From a virus: DNA of 54,947 nucleotides. Made by a program: the position numbers and the translations under genes. Positions 20,951 through 28,743 of this stretch are shown piece by piece. Under the pieces are notes generated by a model, which saw only the letters and a list, made by a program, of their open reading frames with translations, was not told the DNA's origin and made no database searches. Positions within the stretch are counted from its first letter, which is position 1; every line of letters begins with the position of its first letter. The stretch is taken from the IMG/VR virus record IMGVR_UViG_3300000553_000051, positions 1 to 54,947 of that record; one strand, 5' to 3'.

Positions 20951-21922
20951 ATGGAAACTCGTCATATTAATAATCTTCAAAAAATTGAAGATTTTTTAAC
21001 ACAATACTCAATTCCTTTTACTAAGACAGATAATATATTTTATCTTAATAATAACACTTTTGAAATTCGCTATGTTGATAGTGAAAATCATAAAATGGAT
21101 TATGAAAAACGGTTTGGTATAAAGGGTATTCCCCACAATTATTTCATTAACATTACTAAGGATAACAAAGCGAAAGGAATTCGAACAATGTGGATTAAGG
21201 ATTGGGAATGTGAAGAAACTAATGATTTTAAAACTGCTGAAGGTATTGAAATTACTAATTATCCGCGTAAATGGAATGTACTTCAGTCTTATATCAAAAC
21301 TGCTACAGGTAAGATTGAAAATAGATTTTATGCTAGAGAGTGTGAGATAAGAGAAATTACTAATCAGGAACTTAAACCTTTTCTGTTAGAAAATTGTTTT
21401 TATGGCTACAGAAGTTCTAATACTAATTTAGGCTTATTTAATAAAAAAGAAAAAAATGGTATTAACGCCGGTACACTGTTGATGATCTATACCTTCGGAC
21501 ACCCATTTTTTGGCAAAGGTTTATACGATGTAGAAATTATCAGAGTAGCCACTAAACTTAACTGCCAAGTGATTGGCGGTTCAAGTAAATTACTTAACAA
21601 TTTTATACTTAACTATCCAACACTTACTATTGCAGGTAAAGTCATAAATGTTAATAAAATCGTTTTTTTGGTGGATGCCGATCATAACGATGGTAAGTCT
21701 CTTGATACCTTAGGTTTTACTTTTGTTAGTCATAAAGATAATGGCTTCATGAATGTAGATGTAGCTACTGGTAAAGTAACTCACAGAGACCCTATGCATC
21801 ACAAAATGATTATGGAGAAAATGGCTAAGGGTGAAATGTATAGTGTTGCTAATTCTGGCACTATTATCTATACCATAGATAAAAACGAATACCTTAAAAA
21901 AATAAAGATAGAAAAAACTTAG
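20951..21922 (+). CDS. Hef-like homing endonuclease/Mom-type domain protein
   Basis: 323 residues. The N-terminal third has a Vsr-like pattern ending in GIRTMWIKDWE. Then RFYARECEIREI leads into ENCFYGYRSSNTNLGLF, TLLMIYTFGHPFFGKG, VIGGSSKLLNNFI and DADHNDGKSLDTLGF, the order seen in the C-terminal half of phage Hef-type homing endonucleases and in stand-alone Mom-like (GNAT-fold) proteins. The role could be homing or DNA modification. The N-terminal catalytic residues are not certain. It carries no intron itself and follows the intron-bearing tRNA gene by 0.6 kb. Confidence 0.65.
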   Translation: METRHINNLQKIEDFLTQYSIPFTKTDNIFYLNNNTFEIRYVDSENHKMDYEKRFGIKGIPHNYFINITKDNKAKGIRTMWIKDWECEETNDFKTAEGIEITNYPRKWNVLQSYIKTATGKIENRFYARECEIREITNQELKPFLLENCFYGYRSSNTNLGLFNKKEKNGINAGTLLMIYTFGHPFFGKGLYDVEIIRVATKLNCQVIGGSSKLLNNFILNYPTLTIAGKVINVNKIVFLVDADHNDGKSLDTLGFTFVSHKDNGFMNVDVATGKVTHRDPMHHKMIMEKMAKGEMYSVANSGTIIYTIDKNEYLKKIKIEKT

Positions 21923-21945
21923 TAAAAAATAATACTATATATAAT

Positions 21946-22001
21946 ATGAAAAATTTATCAAATATGGTTCAACAACAACAGATGTAAATCTGATTGGGTG
22001 A
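21946..22001 (+). CDS. possible leader peptide 3 (frame uncertain)
   Basis: From ATG 21946 the frame stops after 13 codons. The neighbouring frame reads KFIKYGSTTTDVNLIG and stops at TGA 21999-22001, inside segment 1 of attenuator 3, exactly like leader peptides 1 and 2. One missing A in the run after the ATG would join start and end. Confidence 0.3.
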
Positions 22002-22047
22002 ACTATATCTTTTTTAACCCAATCCTGCAACGGTTTGGGTTTTTTTC
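21992..22047 (+). promoter_or_regulatory. attenuator-like module 3
   Basis: GATTGGGT (21992), ACCCAATC (22017) and TTGGGTT plus T6 (22035): segment 2 pairs with segment 1 (8 bp) or with segment 3 (7 bp terminator). Same layout as modules 1 and 2. Downstream are one small gene and three tRNA-Gln genes. Confidence 0.6.
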
Positions 22048-22063
22048 TTTAAAAATTAGAATT

Positions 22064-22273
22064 ATGAATAAGGGTAGAAGAAATGAATTGACAAGGTTGA
22101 AGTTTAAAAAAAGACTTGAACAATTAGGACTAAAACAAGAAGATGGAAATTTGTTTTGTTATAAAACAAGTGGTAAACCTTGTAGTTGTGAAATGTGTTC
22201 TCCATATAAATATAAGAGAACAGAGAAGCACAAAGGAAATTTTGAAGAGAATTTTGAAGAGAATGAAGAATAA
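22064..22273 (+). CDS. HicA-like small basic protein
   Basis: 69 residues from ATG 22064, after the terminator. RRNELTRLKFKKRLEQLGL, then CYKTSGKPCSCEMCSPYKY: this RRKxxxRRxxxLxLxxxxxYCYxTSGKPCSCxMCS arrangement is common in small phage and host proteins of unknown role, with a probable Cys4 zinc site. The HicA comparison is weak. It lies in the attenuated unit with the tRNA-Gln genes. Confidence 0.55.
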   Translation: MNKGRRNELTRLKFKKRLEQLGLKQEDGNLFCYKTSGKPCSCEMCSPYKYKRTEKHKGNFEENFEENEE

Positions 22274-22280
22274 AGAATAT

Positions 22281-22355
22281 TGCTACATAGCGCAATTGGT
22301 TTAGAGCGTCAGATTTTGAATCTGAAGGTTGAAGGTTCAAGTCCTTCTGTGGCAA
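22281..22355 (+). tRNA. tRNA-Gln(TTG)
   Basis: Acceptor TGCTACA/TGTGGCA (one U.G), D-arm GCGC...GAGC, anticodon arm TCAGA-TTTTGAA-TCTGA, T-arm GAAGG-TTCAAGT-CCTTC. Intact. Confidence 0.9.
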
Positions 22356-22364
22356 CAAATAAAA

Positions 22365-22435
22365 TGCTCTATAGCATAATGTAGTGTGTCACCCTTTGAA
22401 GGTGGTCGGTATAGGTTCAAGTCCTGTTAGAGCAA
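22365..22435 (+). tRNA. second tRNA-Gln(TTG)
   Basis: Acceptor TGCTCTA/TAGAGCA perfect, anticodon arm TCACC-CTTTGAA-GGTGG, T-arm ATAGG-TTCAAGT-CCTGT. The D-arm is less regular than in its neighbours. Confidence 0.75.
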
Positions 22436-22440
22436 CAAAT

Positions 22441-22514
22441 TGTTCAGTAGCATAATTGGTTTGTGCAACTGCCTCTGAAGCAGAAGGTTGAAGGTTCGAC
22501 CCCTTCCTGAACAG
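22441..22514 (+). tRNA. tRNA-Gln(CTG)
   Basis: Acceptor TGTTCAG/CTGAACA perfect, anticodon arm CTGC-CTCTGAA-GCAG, T-arm GAAGG-TTCGACC-CCTTC, discriminator G. Third Gln tRNA in a row. Confidence 0.85.
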
Positions 22515-22569
22515 CAAAAATAAACTTTTTTTTAAAAAAAGAAATACAAATTAAAAAACAATTAAAATA

Positions 22570-23286
22570 ATGACTAATCTTTTAATACCATCGTTATGGC
22601 ACATTGCTGGATCAACTCCATGTGAAGATATTGAGCATGCTGGAAATTCTCCTCAGGGTGGAGTTTGTAATTTTCAAACAGAAGAAGTAAGTTTAACTGA
22701 GAATTTTTTTACTTTTGGTAATTCTAAAAAAACTAATACTGCTTGGTATAGAGGTGAAGGTGATTGGATTTGGCGGCAGAGAACAAGAGAATATCAAGGT
22801 GGATCTATTACTTCTATAAATAAATATGGTTTTGGAAAATATACTTTAGTGGCTAAAGTTCCTCAGTTTAGAGGATCTTGGCCTGCATGGTGGTTTATTG
22901 ATTGGACTGATAAATCTCAAGGTGGAATGGGTATGCCACCTGAAATTGATGCATTAGAACAAATGATAAAAAAATGTTGGGATAGATACAAAATAAGTCC
23001 AGGTTTTATTTATGGTAATTCCTATGCTAATAGTACTGATTTTATTAAATCTGTATGGAGATGGAAAAGGTGGGATAAAGATTTTCACACCTTTGTATTA
23101 ATTTGGAAGACAGATAGTTTAGAAGTTATTTATGACAATAAATCAATTTGGACAATTACGAATCATTCAATTATTCCACAAGGAACTATGAATATGATTT
23201 TAAATTCGGGGTTTGGTAATTGGAATCCAGATGAAAAAAATTTCAATTCACTTGAAATAAAGAGTCTTTCTTTTGAAGAGATTTAA
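22570..23286 (+). CDS. GH16 family glycoside hydrolase
   Basis: 238 residues, the size of a single GH16 jelly-roll domain. GKYTLVAKVPQFRGSWPAWW is the usual approach to the active site, and PPEIDALEQM at 123-132 gives the catalytic ExDxxE (Glu125, Asp127, Glu130). GH16 enzymes cut beta-1,3/1,4-glucans, agar, carrageenan and similar polysaccharides. No signal peptide, so it could be a virion depolymerase for host capsule or released at lysis. It follows the last tRNA by 55 bases. Confidence 0.85.
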   Translation: MTNLLIPSLWHIAGSTPCEDIEHAGNSPQGGVCNFQTEEVSLTENFFTFGNSKKTNTAWYRGEGDWIWRQRTREYQGGSITSINKYGFGKYTLVAKVPQFRGSWPAWWFIDWTDKSQGGMGMPPEIDALEQMIKKCWDRYKISPGFIYGNSYANSTDFIKSVWRWKRWDKDFHTFVLIWKTDSLEVIYDNKSIWTITNHSIIPQGTMNMILNSGFGNWNPDEKNFNSLEIKSLSFEEI

Positions 23287-23316
23287 TCTGTGTCCATATA
23301 ATATAATTCTTCCGTA

Positions 23317-24060
23317 TTATCTTTTTTTAAAAGGTTTGATTATTGTTTCTATCTTATTTTTAAGAAACGATCTAATATCTTCATCAGAAATATCATATTC
23401 TTTGCCTTTTTTAATCATTAAAGTTATGATATCGATATCGGAGTTAATTTCAATTATCTTGCTAAGATCTGTTATTACTTTTGTTAATATTTCAAAAAGA
23501 ATTTTTATTCTTTCTTTTTCAGAGTAAAGAAGAAATTTTCTAGTTTGTTCTCCTGTTTTTATTTTATCACCTTTTAGATTTTTTAATTTAATATATCTTT
23601 GCTCTTTGATATCAATTTCTTCAAATTTATAAGCTGAGATATAGTTTTTTACACCACGAATTTTTAATTTATGTGACAGGCTGTTGCCCAGCATAATTCT
23701 ACTTATTTCTTTTTTTTCTTTTTCTATGTAGTAAATTTCACCTTCTTTTAAGGTTTTTGAAGTGCCACTATATCTACATCTAACAAATTGACCTGTGTAA
23801 TCTTTTTTAGGATCAAGATTTTTTTTCTCCAGAGAAAAATCTGGTTCATTATCCAATGAAGATCCATTTAATAGCGTAAAATTTTTAGTATCATAATTTC
23901 CAACATATTTAATATAAATATCTCTTCTTTTCCTACCTGAGAAAAGGTGGGGTGTCCAGGTATGAATTGATAATGCTTCATAAATTGCGCCTTTTATTAA
24001 TTTCATAGAATTTGCTGGATTAATACAAATTACTTGAAGAGTGTAGTTGCGGAGTGTCAT
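23317..24060 (-). CDS. unknown protein with two SH3-like repeats
   Basis: 247 residues. QVICINPANSMKLIKGAIYEA near the start and FVRCRYSGTSKTLKEGEIYYI in the middle repeat the C(I)...LxxGxxYxI pattern of the small MKxVC family at the ends of this window. The C-terminal half is helical. It is the first of a long minus-strand run. Function unknown. Confidence 0.7.
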   Translation of the reverse strand: MTLRNYTLQVICINPANSMKLIKGAIYEALSIHTWTPHLFSGRKRRDIYIKYVGNYDTKNFTLLNGSSLDNEPDFSLEKKNLDPKKDYTGQFVRCRYSGTSKTLKEGEIYYIEKEKKEISRIMLGNSLSHKLKIRGVKNYISAYKFEEIDIKEQRYIKLKNLKGDKIKTGEQTRKFLLYSEKERIKILFEILTKVITDLSKIIEINSDIDIITLMIKKGKEYDISDEDIRSFLKNKIETIIKPFKKR

Positions 24061-24062
24061 GA

Positions 24063-24473
24063 TTAAAAATTAAATAAATGTTTAATGAATTGAATACCAT
24101 CTAATTGGAAATAAGAAAAATTAATAATTGTTAATGTTAATAATACTATTGAAAGTACGATATCTATTACGAACCAAATTTTCTTGAATGTTTTATTTTT
24201 TGTTTTAAACATTATAGTTTGTAATGCTGACAATAGAATGATTAAACAAAAAAAATATTCATTGAATGTAAATAATCCTATTAGGAGAATTATTAAATAT
24301 GCAAATTCCACAATAGCAATTTTTGTGTATTGTGTTGTAATTGAATTCGTTCTCTTTGATATTCTTTCTGAATATTCTGTTGAAAGCAATTTCAATTTGA
24401 AAAAGAAATTAATTTGAAAAAGTTTTTGAATTTCGAATGAAAGAAAAATTGTTACAAATAGATAATAAATCAT
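24063..24473 (-). CDS. membrane protein with about three to four transmembrane segments
   Basis: 136 residues, hydrophobic segments at about 2-20, 52-70, 72-88 and 99-118. No recognised family. It is followed by the SH3-repeat gene 2 bases downstream, so the two form a unit. Confidence 0.65.
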   Translation of the reverse strand: MIYYLFVTIFLSFEIQKLFQINFFFKLKLLSTEYSERISKRTNSITTQYTKIAIVEFAYLIILLIGLFTFNEYFFCLIILLSALQTIMFKTKNKTFKKIWFVIDIVLSIVLLTLTIINFSYFQLDGIQFIKHLFNF

Positions 24474-24524
24474 ATTTCATATATTTATGTAAATATATTA
24501 TATTTTCTTGAAATAAAAAAATTA

Positions 24525-24704
24525 TTAGTTTTTTAATCTATATTTATCCCATTGGGGATTAGAATAAATTTTATGATTTAAATTACTAATTCTGTGATAA
24601 AATTTATATTTTTTATTAGATAAATCTACCATAATCCATTGATCGTTAAGATTGTCATGAATAAATTCATAGTGATATTTTTCTTTGATAGATTTAACGA
24701 TCAT
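24525..24704 (-). CDS. small protein, 59 residues
   Basis: ATG at 24704 to TAA at 24525. The sequence (SIKEKYHYEFIHDNLNDQW...VDLSNKKYKFYHRISNLN) is a plausible small beta-rich domain with a basic end. Good coding character despite its length. Function unknown. Confidence 0.55.
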   Translation of the reverse strand: MIVKSIKEKYHYEFIHDNLNDQWIMVDLSNKKYKFYHRISNLNHKIYSNPQWDKYRLKN

Positions 24705-24749
24705 TATAAAAATTTATTTATGTATATATAAATAAATAAAAATTGGTTT

Positions 24750-25222
24750 TTAAAACCATTTACTCCAAAACTTTTTCTTTGGTAGTTTTAACTCAATGTT
24801 TTGTTTGTTTTCCGGTGTTTTTTCATTGATTTCAAGAGGTTCTTCATCGGGTAATTCTTTTGAAATTTCTGATAAAGCCGGATGAGGGCTGCTCTAAGCT
24901 TTGATGCTCTTGATTCTAAGCCGTCAATGAGAGACTTTCTTATTTTTTCATCTAGTTCTTTTTTCAATCTTATTTTGTTATCCTCAAAAATTTTAATGGA
25001 TTTTTGATAAATTCCATTTGTTAATTTTGGATCTACAAAACTGTATAAATTAGGAGCAATAAGACATACAGATTTATCAATATCTGATAAATACAAAAGA
25101 TAATTTTTTCTTAAATGTTGAATTGAACTTGTACCTGAAGAATTATTTTTCCAATTTTCAGGTTTATCTAATTCTCTAGATAATTTTTCAACTAATGCGA
25201 TTTCGAATGCTTTTATATCCAT
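24750..25222 (-). pseudogene. frameshifted unknown gene
   Basis: From ATG 25222, about 112 residues of good coding sequence (ALVEKLSRELDKPENWKNN ... LIDGLESRASKLRAA). The downstream frame changes near 24885, where another frame continues ALSEISKELPDEEPLEINEK and ends KKKFWSKWF at TAA 24750-24752. The uninterrupted frame gives an implausible basic tail ending at 24788. A single small indel is the simplest explanation. Confidence 0.6.
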
Positions 25223-25695
25223 TATTTTGTTAAATTGGCGAGTTTTTGTAATTTTAATTTTCTATTTTTTTTCAATGGTATGAATTTAAATATTTTCTCT
25301 CTTTCTATAAAGACATTACCCATATAATGACCATTGAACGTTTCATTATAACCACATGTAAATATTTGACCTAATGTAAATTCAGGATCTGGATAACCGA
25401 CAATCACTTTTTTTTCTTTATATAATTTATCAATATATCTAGAATGAATTTTAAGTAAATTTTTTCTGTAAAGATATAAAAAAAGAGTGTTTAAATTTAG
25501 TAGAAAAATTAATGACCACCAGATCAATAAATTAATATGCATACTAAATTTAGGTTTGAAATGCCAAGATACACCAATGGTCAATAATAGAAAAATATAA
25601 ATAAAAATAGAATATAAACTTATTTTTTGTGCCTTGTTTATTGTGTAGTTATGTCTACACAAATAAATAATGAAATTTTCAAAAATTTTTTTCAT
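25222..25695 (-). CDS. membrane protein with two transmembrane segments and RKLKLQKL tail
   Basis: 157 residues. Hydrophobic segments at about 25-44 and 52-75, then a soluble domain with VGYPDPEFTLGQIFTCG. It ends NRKLKLQKLANLTK, the basic tail module. Overlaps the next gene by one base. Function unknown. Confidence 0.7.
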   Translation of the reverse strand: MKKIFENFIIYLCRHNYTINKAQKISLYSIFIYIFLLLTIGVSWHFKPKFSMHINLLIWWSLIFLLNLNTLFLYLYRKNLLKIHSRYIDKLYKEKKVIVGYPDPEFTLGQIFTCGYNETFNGHYMGNVFIEREKIFKFIPLKKNRKLKLQKLANLTK

Positions 25696-25704
25696 CGTTG
25701 TAGT

Positions 25705-25884
25705 TCATCGTGTCATTTCAATAGCATCTGAAAGAGAAAAATCAAGTGTTACTTTACCAAAAAATTCTGCTTTTTCAGCATCTGTTAGATCATTAATACA
25801 CATTTCGGGCATTGTTCCATTTTCGATCATTCGGGAATCAACTTCAAAGTTGTCTTCTGTGCCGAGGAAAAATTTTTCGTTCAT
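25705..25884 (-). CDS. small acidic protein, 59 residues
   Basis: ATG 25884 to TGA 25705 (EKFFLGTEDNFEVDSRM ... DLTDAEKAEFFGKVTLDF). Preceded by a promoter box and the conserved leader described at 25900. Higher GC than most neighbours, which suggests good expression. Function unknown. Confidence 0.65.
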   Translation of the reverse strand: MNEKFFLGTEDNFEVDSRMIENGTMPEMCINDLTDAEKAEFFGKVTLDFSLSDAIEMTR

Positions 25885-25899
25885 AATTTTTTAAATTAG

Positions 25900-25934
25900 A
25901 GGGTTTATACTATCGTTTCAACAGTACAAAGATA
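25900..25934 (-). promoter_or_regulatory. promoter (TATCTTTG) with conserved leader
   Basis: On the minus strand: TATCTTTGTACTGTTGAAACG, then ATAGTATAAACC. The block TTGAAACGATATAGTATAAACC recurs in front of four other minus-strand genes. Confidence 0.65.
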
Positions 25935-25960
25935 CGGAAGTTTCTTGAATAAAAAAAAAT

Positions 25961-26581
25961 TCACCGCCTTTTTTGTGTTGATTTTATGATATTTTTTAGT
26001 TTTCGTTTTCTATGATCTTTAATATCATCCAATTTAACTGTAATTGCTTCATTTGGATGTATTAAATTATAAGATGAATCTACTGTCATAGCGCTTTTAT
26101 TTGGATTTTCTTTCCAAAATTCATGACGTATGATTTGTATCATATCATACGATTCTCTACAGGTTTCATCAACTCTCTCATCGTAAATTCCATAATTTCC
26201 ATCTTCACCAGAAATTAAAAATTTAATTTTATTTAAATAAATAATGATTTCATCATTTGTTTTGTGGACGTTTGGCCAATTAGGTGCCAGCTTTGTTAAT
26301 GGTTTTACTTTTTCAACATCAATCCAAGTTTTAATTTCTTCACCTTTACCCCAATTACCTTTAGTTTTGATAAATCCATCGCCAATTTCTACAATTTCAC
26401 CTTTCATTGTATGATCACCAACTTCAAATTTTTTATGAGGGGAAAATCGTTCAATAACAGCATTATCAATAGTTGGATGATTTAAAATTTCTTCAAATTG
26501 TAAAGATCCAATTCTTGAATAGAAATCCAAAGCTTTCTGTATCAATCTGAGTTGCTTATTTGTCAATTCTATTTTAGCCAT
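25961..26581 (-). CDS. unknown phage protein with RKRKLKNI tail
   Basis: 206 residues. It starts MAKIELTNKQLRLIQKALDF and contains a GE(I/V)VEIGDGFIKTKG beta segment. The end is DHRKRKLKNIIKSTQKRR. I believe similar proteins occur in other Bacteroidota phages, but I know no function. Confidence 0.75.
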   Translation of the reverse strand: MAKIELTNKQLRLIQKALDFYSRIGSLQFEEILNHPTIDNAVIERFSPHKKFEVGDHTMKGEIVEIGDGFIKTKGNWGKGEEIKTWIDVEKVKPLTKLAPNWPNVHKTNDEIIIYLNKIKFLISGEDGNYGIYDERVDETCRESYDMIQIIRHEFWKENPNKSAMTVDSSYNLIHPNEAITVKLDDIKDHRKRKLKNIIKSTQKRR

Positions 26582-26598
26582 AATTTTTTGAATTTCCT

Positions 26599-26898
26599 TT
26601 ATCGTGATACATTTTTGGCGTTTCCAGTTACATTTTTACACTCTACATTGTGTGCTTTTACATTACCACCAACATTTCCACACTCAACATTATGTGCATC
26701 CACATCTCCAGTAACATTTCCGTTTACTTTTACATTGTGAGCATCAAGATTTGCAAGATCACCTTCAAACTTGATTTCTACAATACCATTTAATTCACTT
26801 TGAATAGTAACACCATCAACTGTGATGGAATCGCCTGATACGGAAATATTATTTCCTTTGACATTAAATGTCTTTCCATTAATTGTGATTCTGTTCAT
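26599..26898 (-). CDS. repeat protein with DAHNV repeats (solenoid-like)
   Basis: 99 residues. From about residue 51 an 11-residue unit (VDAHNVE, VKAHNVE, LDAHNVK with C/N-V-G/T-G spacing) repeats four times, and the first half has shorter beta repeats (INGKTFNVKG, ISVSGDSITVDG). This is a right-handed beta-helix pattern, often found in surface, fiber or polymer-forming proteins. It overlaps the J-domain gene by one base. Confidence 0.65.
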   Translation of the reverse strand: MNRITINGKTFNVKGNNISVSGDSITVDGVTIQSELNGIVEIKFEGDLANLDAHNVKVNGNVTGDVDAHNVECGNVGGNVKAHNVECKNVTGNAKNVSR

Positions 26899-27224
26899 TA
26901 TTTTTCAGTTAAAAATGTGTATGCTGCGATAATTTTCTGCATCATTTCGGTTGTATCTACACCAGGATTGCGATCTGGATGCCATTTCATAGCCATTTTT
27001 CTATATTGGGTTTTGATTTCAGCAAGAGTTGCACCTACAAGGATTTCAAGAATGGTATAAGGATCTTCAATACCGAGAATTGTTGCGGCTTCATCATAAC
27101 CCATTCTCTGGTTAAATGCCTGTTTCCATTGTGTTGCATCGCCATAACCTTCGGTTGTGGTATCATAGGTTTTATAACCTTCGCAAAATCCTTTTTTCGG
27201 TTTATTAGACTTGGGTCGTGCCAT
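26898..27224 (-). CDS. J-domain (DnaJ-like) protein
   Basis: 108 residues from ATG 27224 (MARPKSNKPKKGFCEGY); a longer frame would translate the promoter. The last 60 residues are a J-domain: DPYTILEILVGATLAEIKTQ, YRKMAMKWHPDRNPG with the HPD triplet, and a final helix. J-domains stimulate the ATPase of DnaK, so the phage may recruit host Hsp70. T4-like phages are not usually so equipped. Confidence 0.85.
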   Translation of the reverse strand: MARPKSNKPKKGFCEGYKTYDTTTEGYGDATQWKQAFNQRMGYDEAATILGIEDPYTILEILVGATLAEIKTQYRKMAMKWHPDRNPGVDTTEMMQKIIAAYTFLTEK

Positions 27225-27253
27225 ATTTTTGTTTTTTATCGTTTCAATTAGTG

Positions 27254-27261
27254 CAAAGATA
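27254..27261 (-). promoter_or_regulatory. Bacteroidota-type promoter (TATCTTTG)
   Basis: TAnnTTTG box on the minus strand with TTGAAACGAT downstream, 30 bases before the J-domain ATG. Confidence 0.6.
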
Positions 27262-27285
27262 CGAAAAATATTCAATACAAAAAAA

Positions 27286-27516
27286 TTATTTTTTATACAT
27301 TGGTATTGTATCAAATGTTAAATTTCTGATAGATAGTTCTTTATCTAAAGCATCTTTACTACAGCAGACTGCAATTGTATCTGTGCCATGGATACCAAAA
27401 ATAGACCATTCGTAATAAAGGATATATCCCTTATATGGTTTACATTCATAATCATAAATTACTTCTTGAATACGATAGCCAACATTGTGAAATAAAAAAT
27501 ATTTTAATTTTTTCAT
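27286..27516 (-). CDS. small unknown protein
   Basis: 76 residues, beta-rich (VGYRIQEVIYDYECKPYKGY, SIFGIHGTDTIAVCCSKDAL). No known family. It ends just before the J-domain promoter. Confidence 0.7.
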   Translation of the reverse strand: MKKLKYFLFHNVGYRIQEVIYDYECKPYKGYILYYEWSIFGIHGTDTIAVCCSKDALDKELSIRNLTFDTIPMYKK

Positions 27517-27563
27517 AAGATTTAGATTATATTGTGAAATTATTGTTTCAAATTTCTTTCATA

Positions 27564-27824
27564 TTACTTTACATTAAGTTTAAGGTTTACAGGTTCTTCG
27601 TGACCAGGAAGACCAAGTGCGGAGAGATGCTTACAAGTACGATAACGCCTCCAGCCCATACAGGAACAACCCATATGACCCTTTGCGATATTCTGTGATA
27701 CAATATAAACACGGTCAGATGATTCAGAATGAATTTCAAAACGGTTTTTCCAAAGTTTATTATCTTCAAGAACATTGGATTTTCTTACTGGAAGAATAAT
27801 CGTGGGGAGATTTGACTTTGCCAT
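27564..27824 (-). CDS. SWIM zinc-finger protein
   Basis: 86 residues. CSCMGWRRYRTCKHL at about 54-68 is the SWIM motif CxCx(n)CxH. SWIM fingers bind DNA or protein. Here the finger is nearly the whole protein, so it may be an accessory subunit. Preceded by a promoter with the conserved leader. Confidence 0.8.
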   Translation of the reverse strand: MAKSNLPTIILPVRKSNVLEDNKLWKNRFEIHSESSDRVYIVSQNIAKGHMGCSCMGWRRYRTCKHLSALGLPGHEEPVNLKLNVK

Positions 27825-27845
27825 ATTTTTTATATTTAGTGAGGT

Positions 27846-27877
27846 TTATACTATATCGTTTCAACATTGCAAAGATA
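27846..27877 (-). promoter_or_regulatory. promoter (TATCTTTG) with conserved leader
   Basis: TATCTTTGCAATGTTGAAACG, then ATATAGTATAAACC on the minus strand; same leader as at 25.9, 32.3 and 36.0 kb. Confidence 0.65.
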
Positions 27878-27900
27878 CGGAACTTTACTGAAATAAAAAA

Positions 27901-28125
27901 TTACTTCAGTAAAGTTCTGTTCTTTCCAATGTGATATTTGAAACAAAAATTACACTTATAAGCCACTACTTTATGAATGTTTATTTTCAACCCATTGATT
28001 CTTTTTGCTTCTGTAATAGCATCTTCTAATGAATCAAATTTTCGTTTATCTTTTTTTATGTAATTTTTTGTTATAGGATCAATATAAAGAACTCTTTGAC
28101 AGATATTTTTATATTTTTGTTGCAT
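27901..28125 (-). CDS. small zinc-binding protein
   Basis: 74 residues. The C-terminus VVAYKCNFCFKYHIGKN is a CxxC...H zinc knuckle often found in small phage proteins. The N-terminal part (FDSLEDAITEAKRIN) is helical. It overlaps the preceding gene by one base. Function unknown. Confidence 0.7.
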   Translation of the reverse strand: MQQKYKNICQRVLYIDPITKNYIKKDKRKFDSLEDAITEAKRINGLKINIHKVVAYKCNFCFKYHIGKNRTLLK

Positions 28126-28724
28126 TATTGTTTTTTAAGAAAATCACCAATCATTGATCTTGCTGCAGCATCTGATACTACAGGTTTTTTATCTGTTTTA
28201 GTGTTTACCTTATTTAAAACAACAGGTTTTTTATCTGTTTTAGTGTTTACAAAAGATACCTGTTTTACTTTTGGCTTATTTACAGGTTTTGGTTTAACAA
28301 AGGTTGGTTCAGAGACTACTTTTTTAGTTTCTTCTTTTTTAACAACTGGTAAAGGATAAACTCCAGTCCATTTAAGATGATAGCAATATTCTTCAAATTT
28401 ATTAGAATAACCTAATAGTTTGTACCTCATTTTCTTTTCCATAGAAAAATCATTGACGGAAGGAAGTTCATTTTTACCCCAAACAAAATCAAATCTTGGT
28501 TCAAGTTTAAACCAACTTTTACCTTCACCTAATCCTAGCACATAATCAACACCTTCTTTGTCACCGGGCACATACATTACAAAATTGTTCTTCAATTTCC
28601 TTTCTAATTCAACTAACTTTTCAAAGTTAGAATCACAAAGTTCAAAAAGAAATTGTGTTTGTCTGGAATGACGCCATGTTTGGTTAATCAATTCTTCCAT
28701 TAAATTTTCATCCAATAATTTCAT
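28125..28724 (-). CDS. unknown protein with tandem NTKTDKKPVV repeat
   Basis: 199 residues. The N-terminal 120 residues look folded (helices, then YVLGLGEGKSWFKLEPRFDF). A Pro/Lys/Val linker follows, and a 14-residue unit (VNTKTDKKPVV) occurs twice, also at the DNA level. The last 15 residues are helical. The linker repeats suggest slippage or a flexible tether. Function unknown. Confidence 0.7.
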   Translation of the reverse strand: MKLLDENLMEELINQTWRHSRQTQFLFELCDSNFEKLVELERKLKNNFVMYVPGDKEGVDYVLGLGEGKSWFKLEPRFDFVWGKNELPSVNDFSMEKKMRYKLLGYSNKFEEYCYHLKWTGVYPLPVVKKEETKKVVSEPTFVKPKPVNKPKVKQVSFVNTKTDKKPVVLNKVNTKTDKKPVVSDAAARSMIGDFLKKQ

Positions 28725-28735
28725 AGTTTTTATTG

Positions 28736-28743
28736 CAAATATA
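28736..28743 (-). promoter_or_regulatory. Bacteroidota-type promoter (TATATTTG)
   Basis: TAnnTTTG box 12 bases before the ATG of the preceding minus-strand gene. Confidence 0.5.

Noticed and set aside
22104-22358. Minus-strand frame of 84 codons
   Set aside because: Overlaps the zinc-type small gene and tRNA-Gln(TTG). Its LNLQPSDSKSDALNQLR-like protein is a known tRNA-antisense artefact.
23273-23527. Plus-strand frame of 84 codons after the GH16 gene
   Set aside because: Antisense to the SH3-repeat gene, which has better coding character and runs with its neighbours.
25670-25894. Plus-strand frame of 74 codons
   Set aside because: Antisense to the 59-residue minus-strand gene that has its own promoter and leader.
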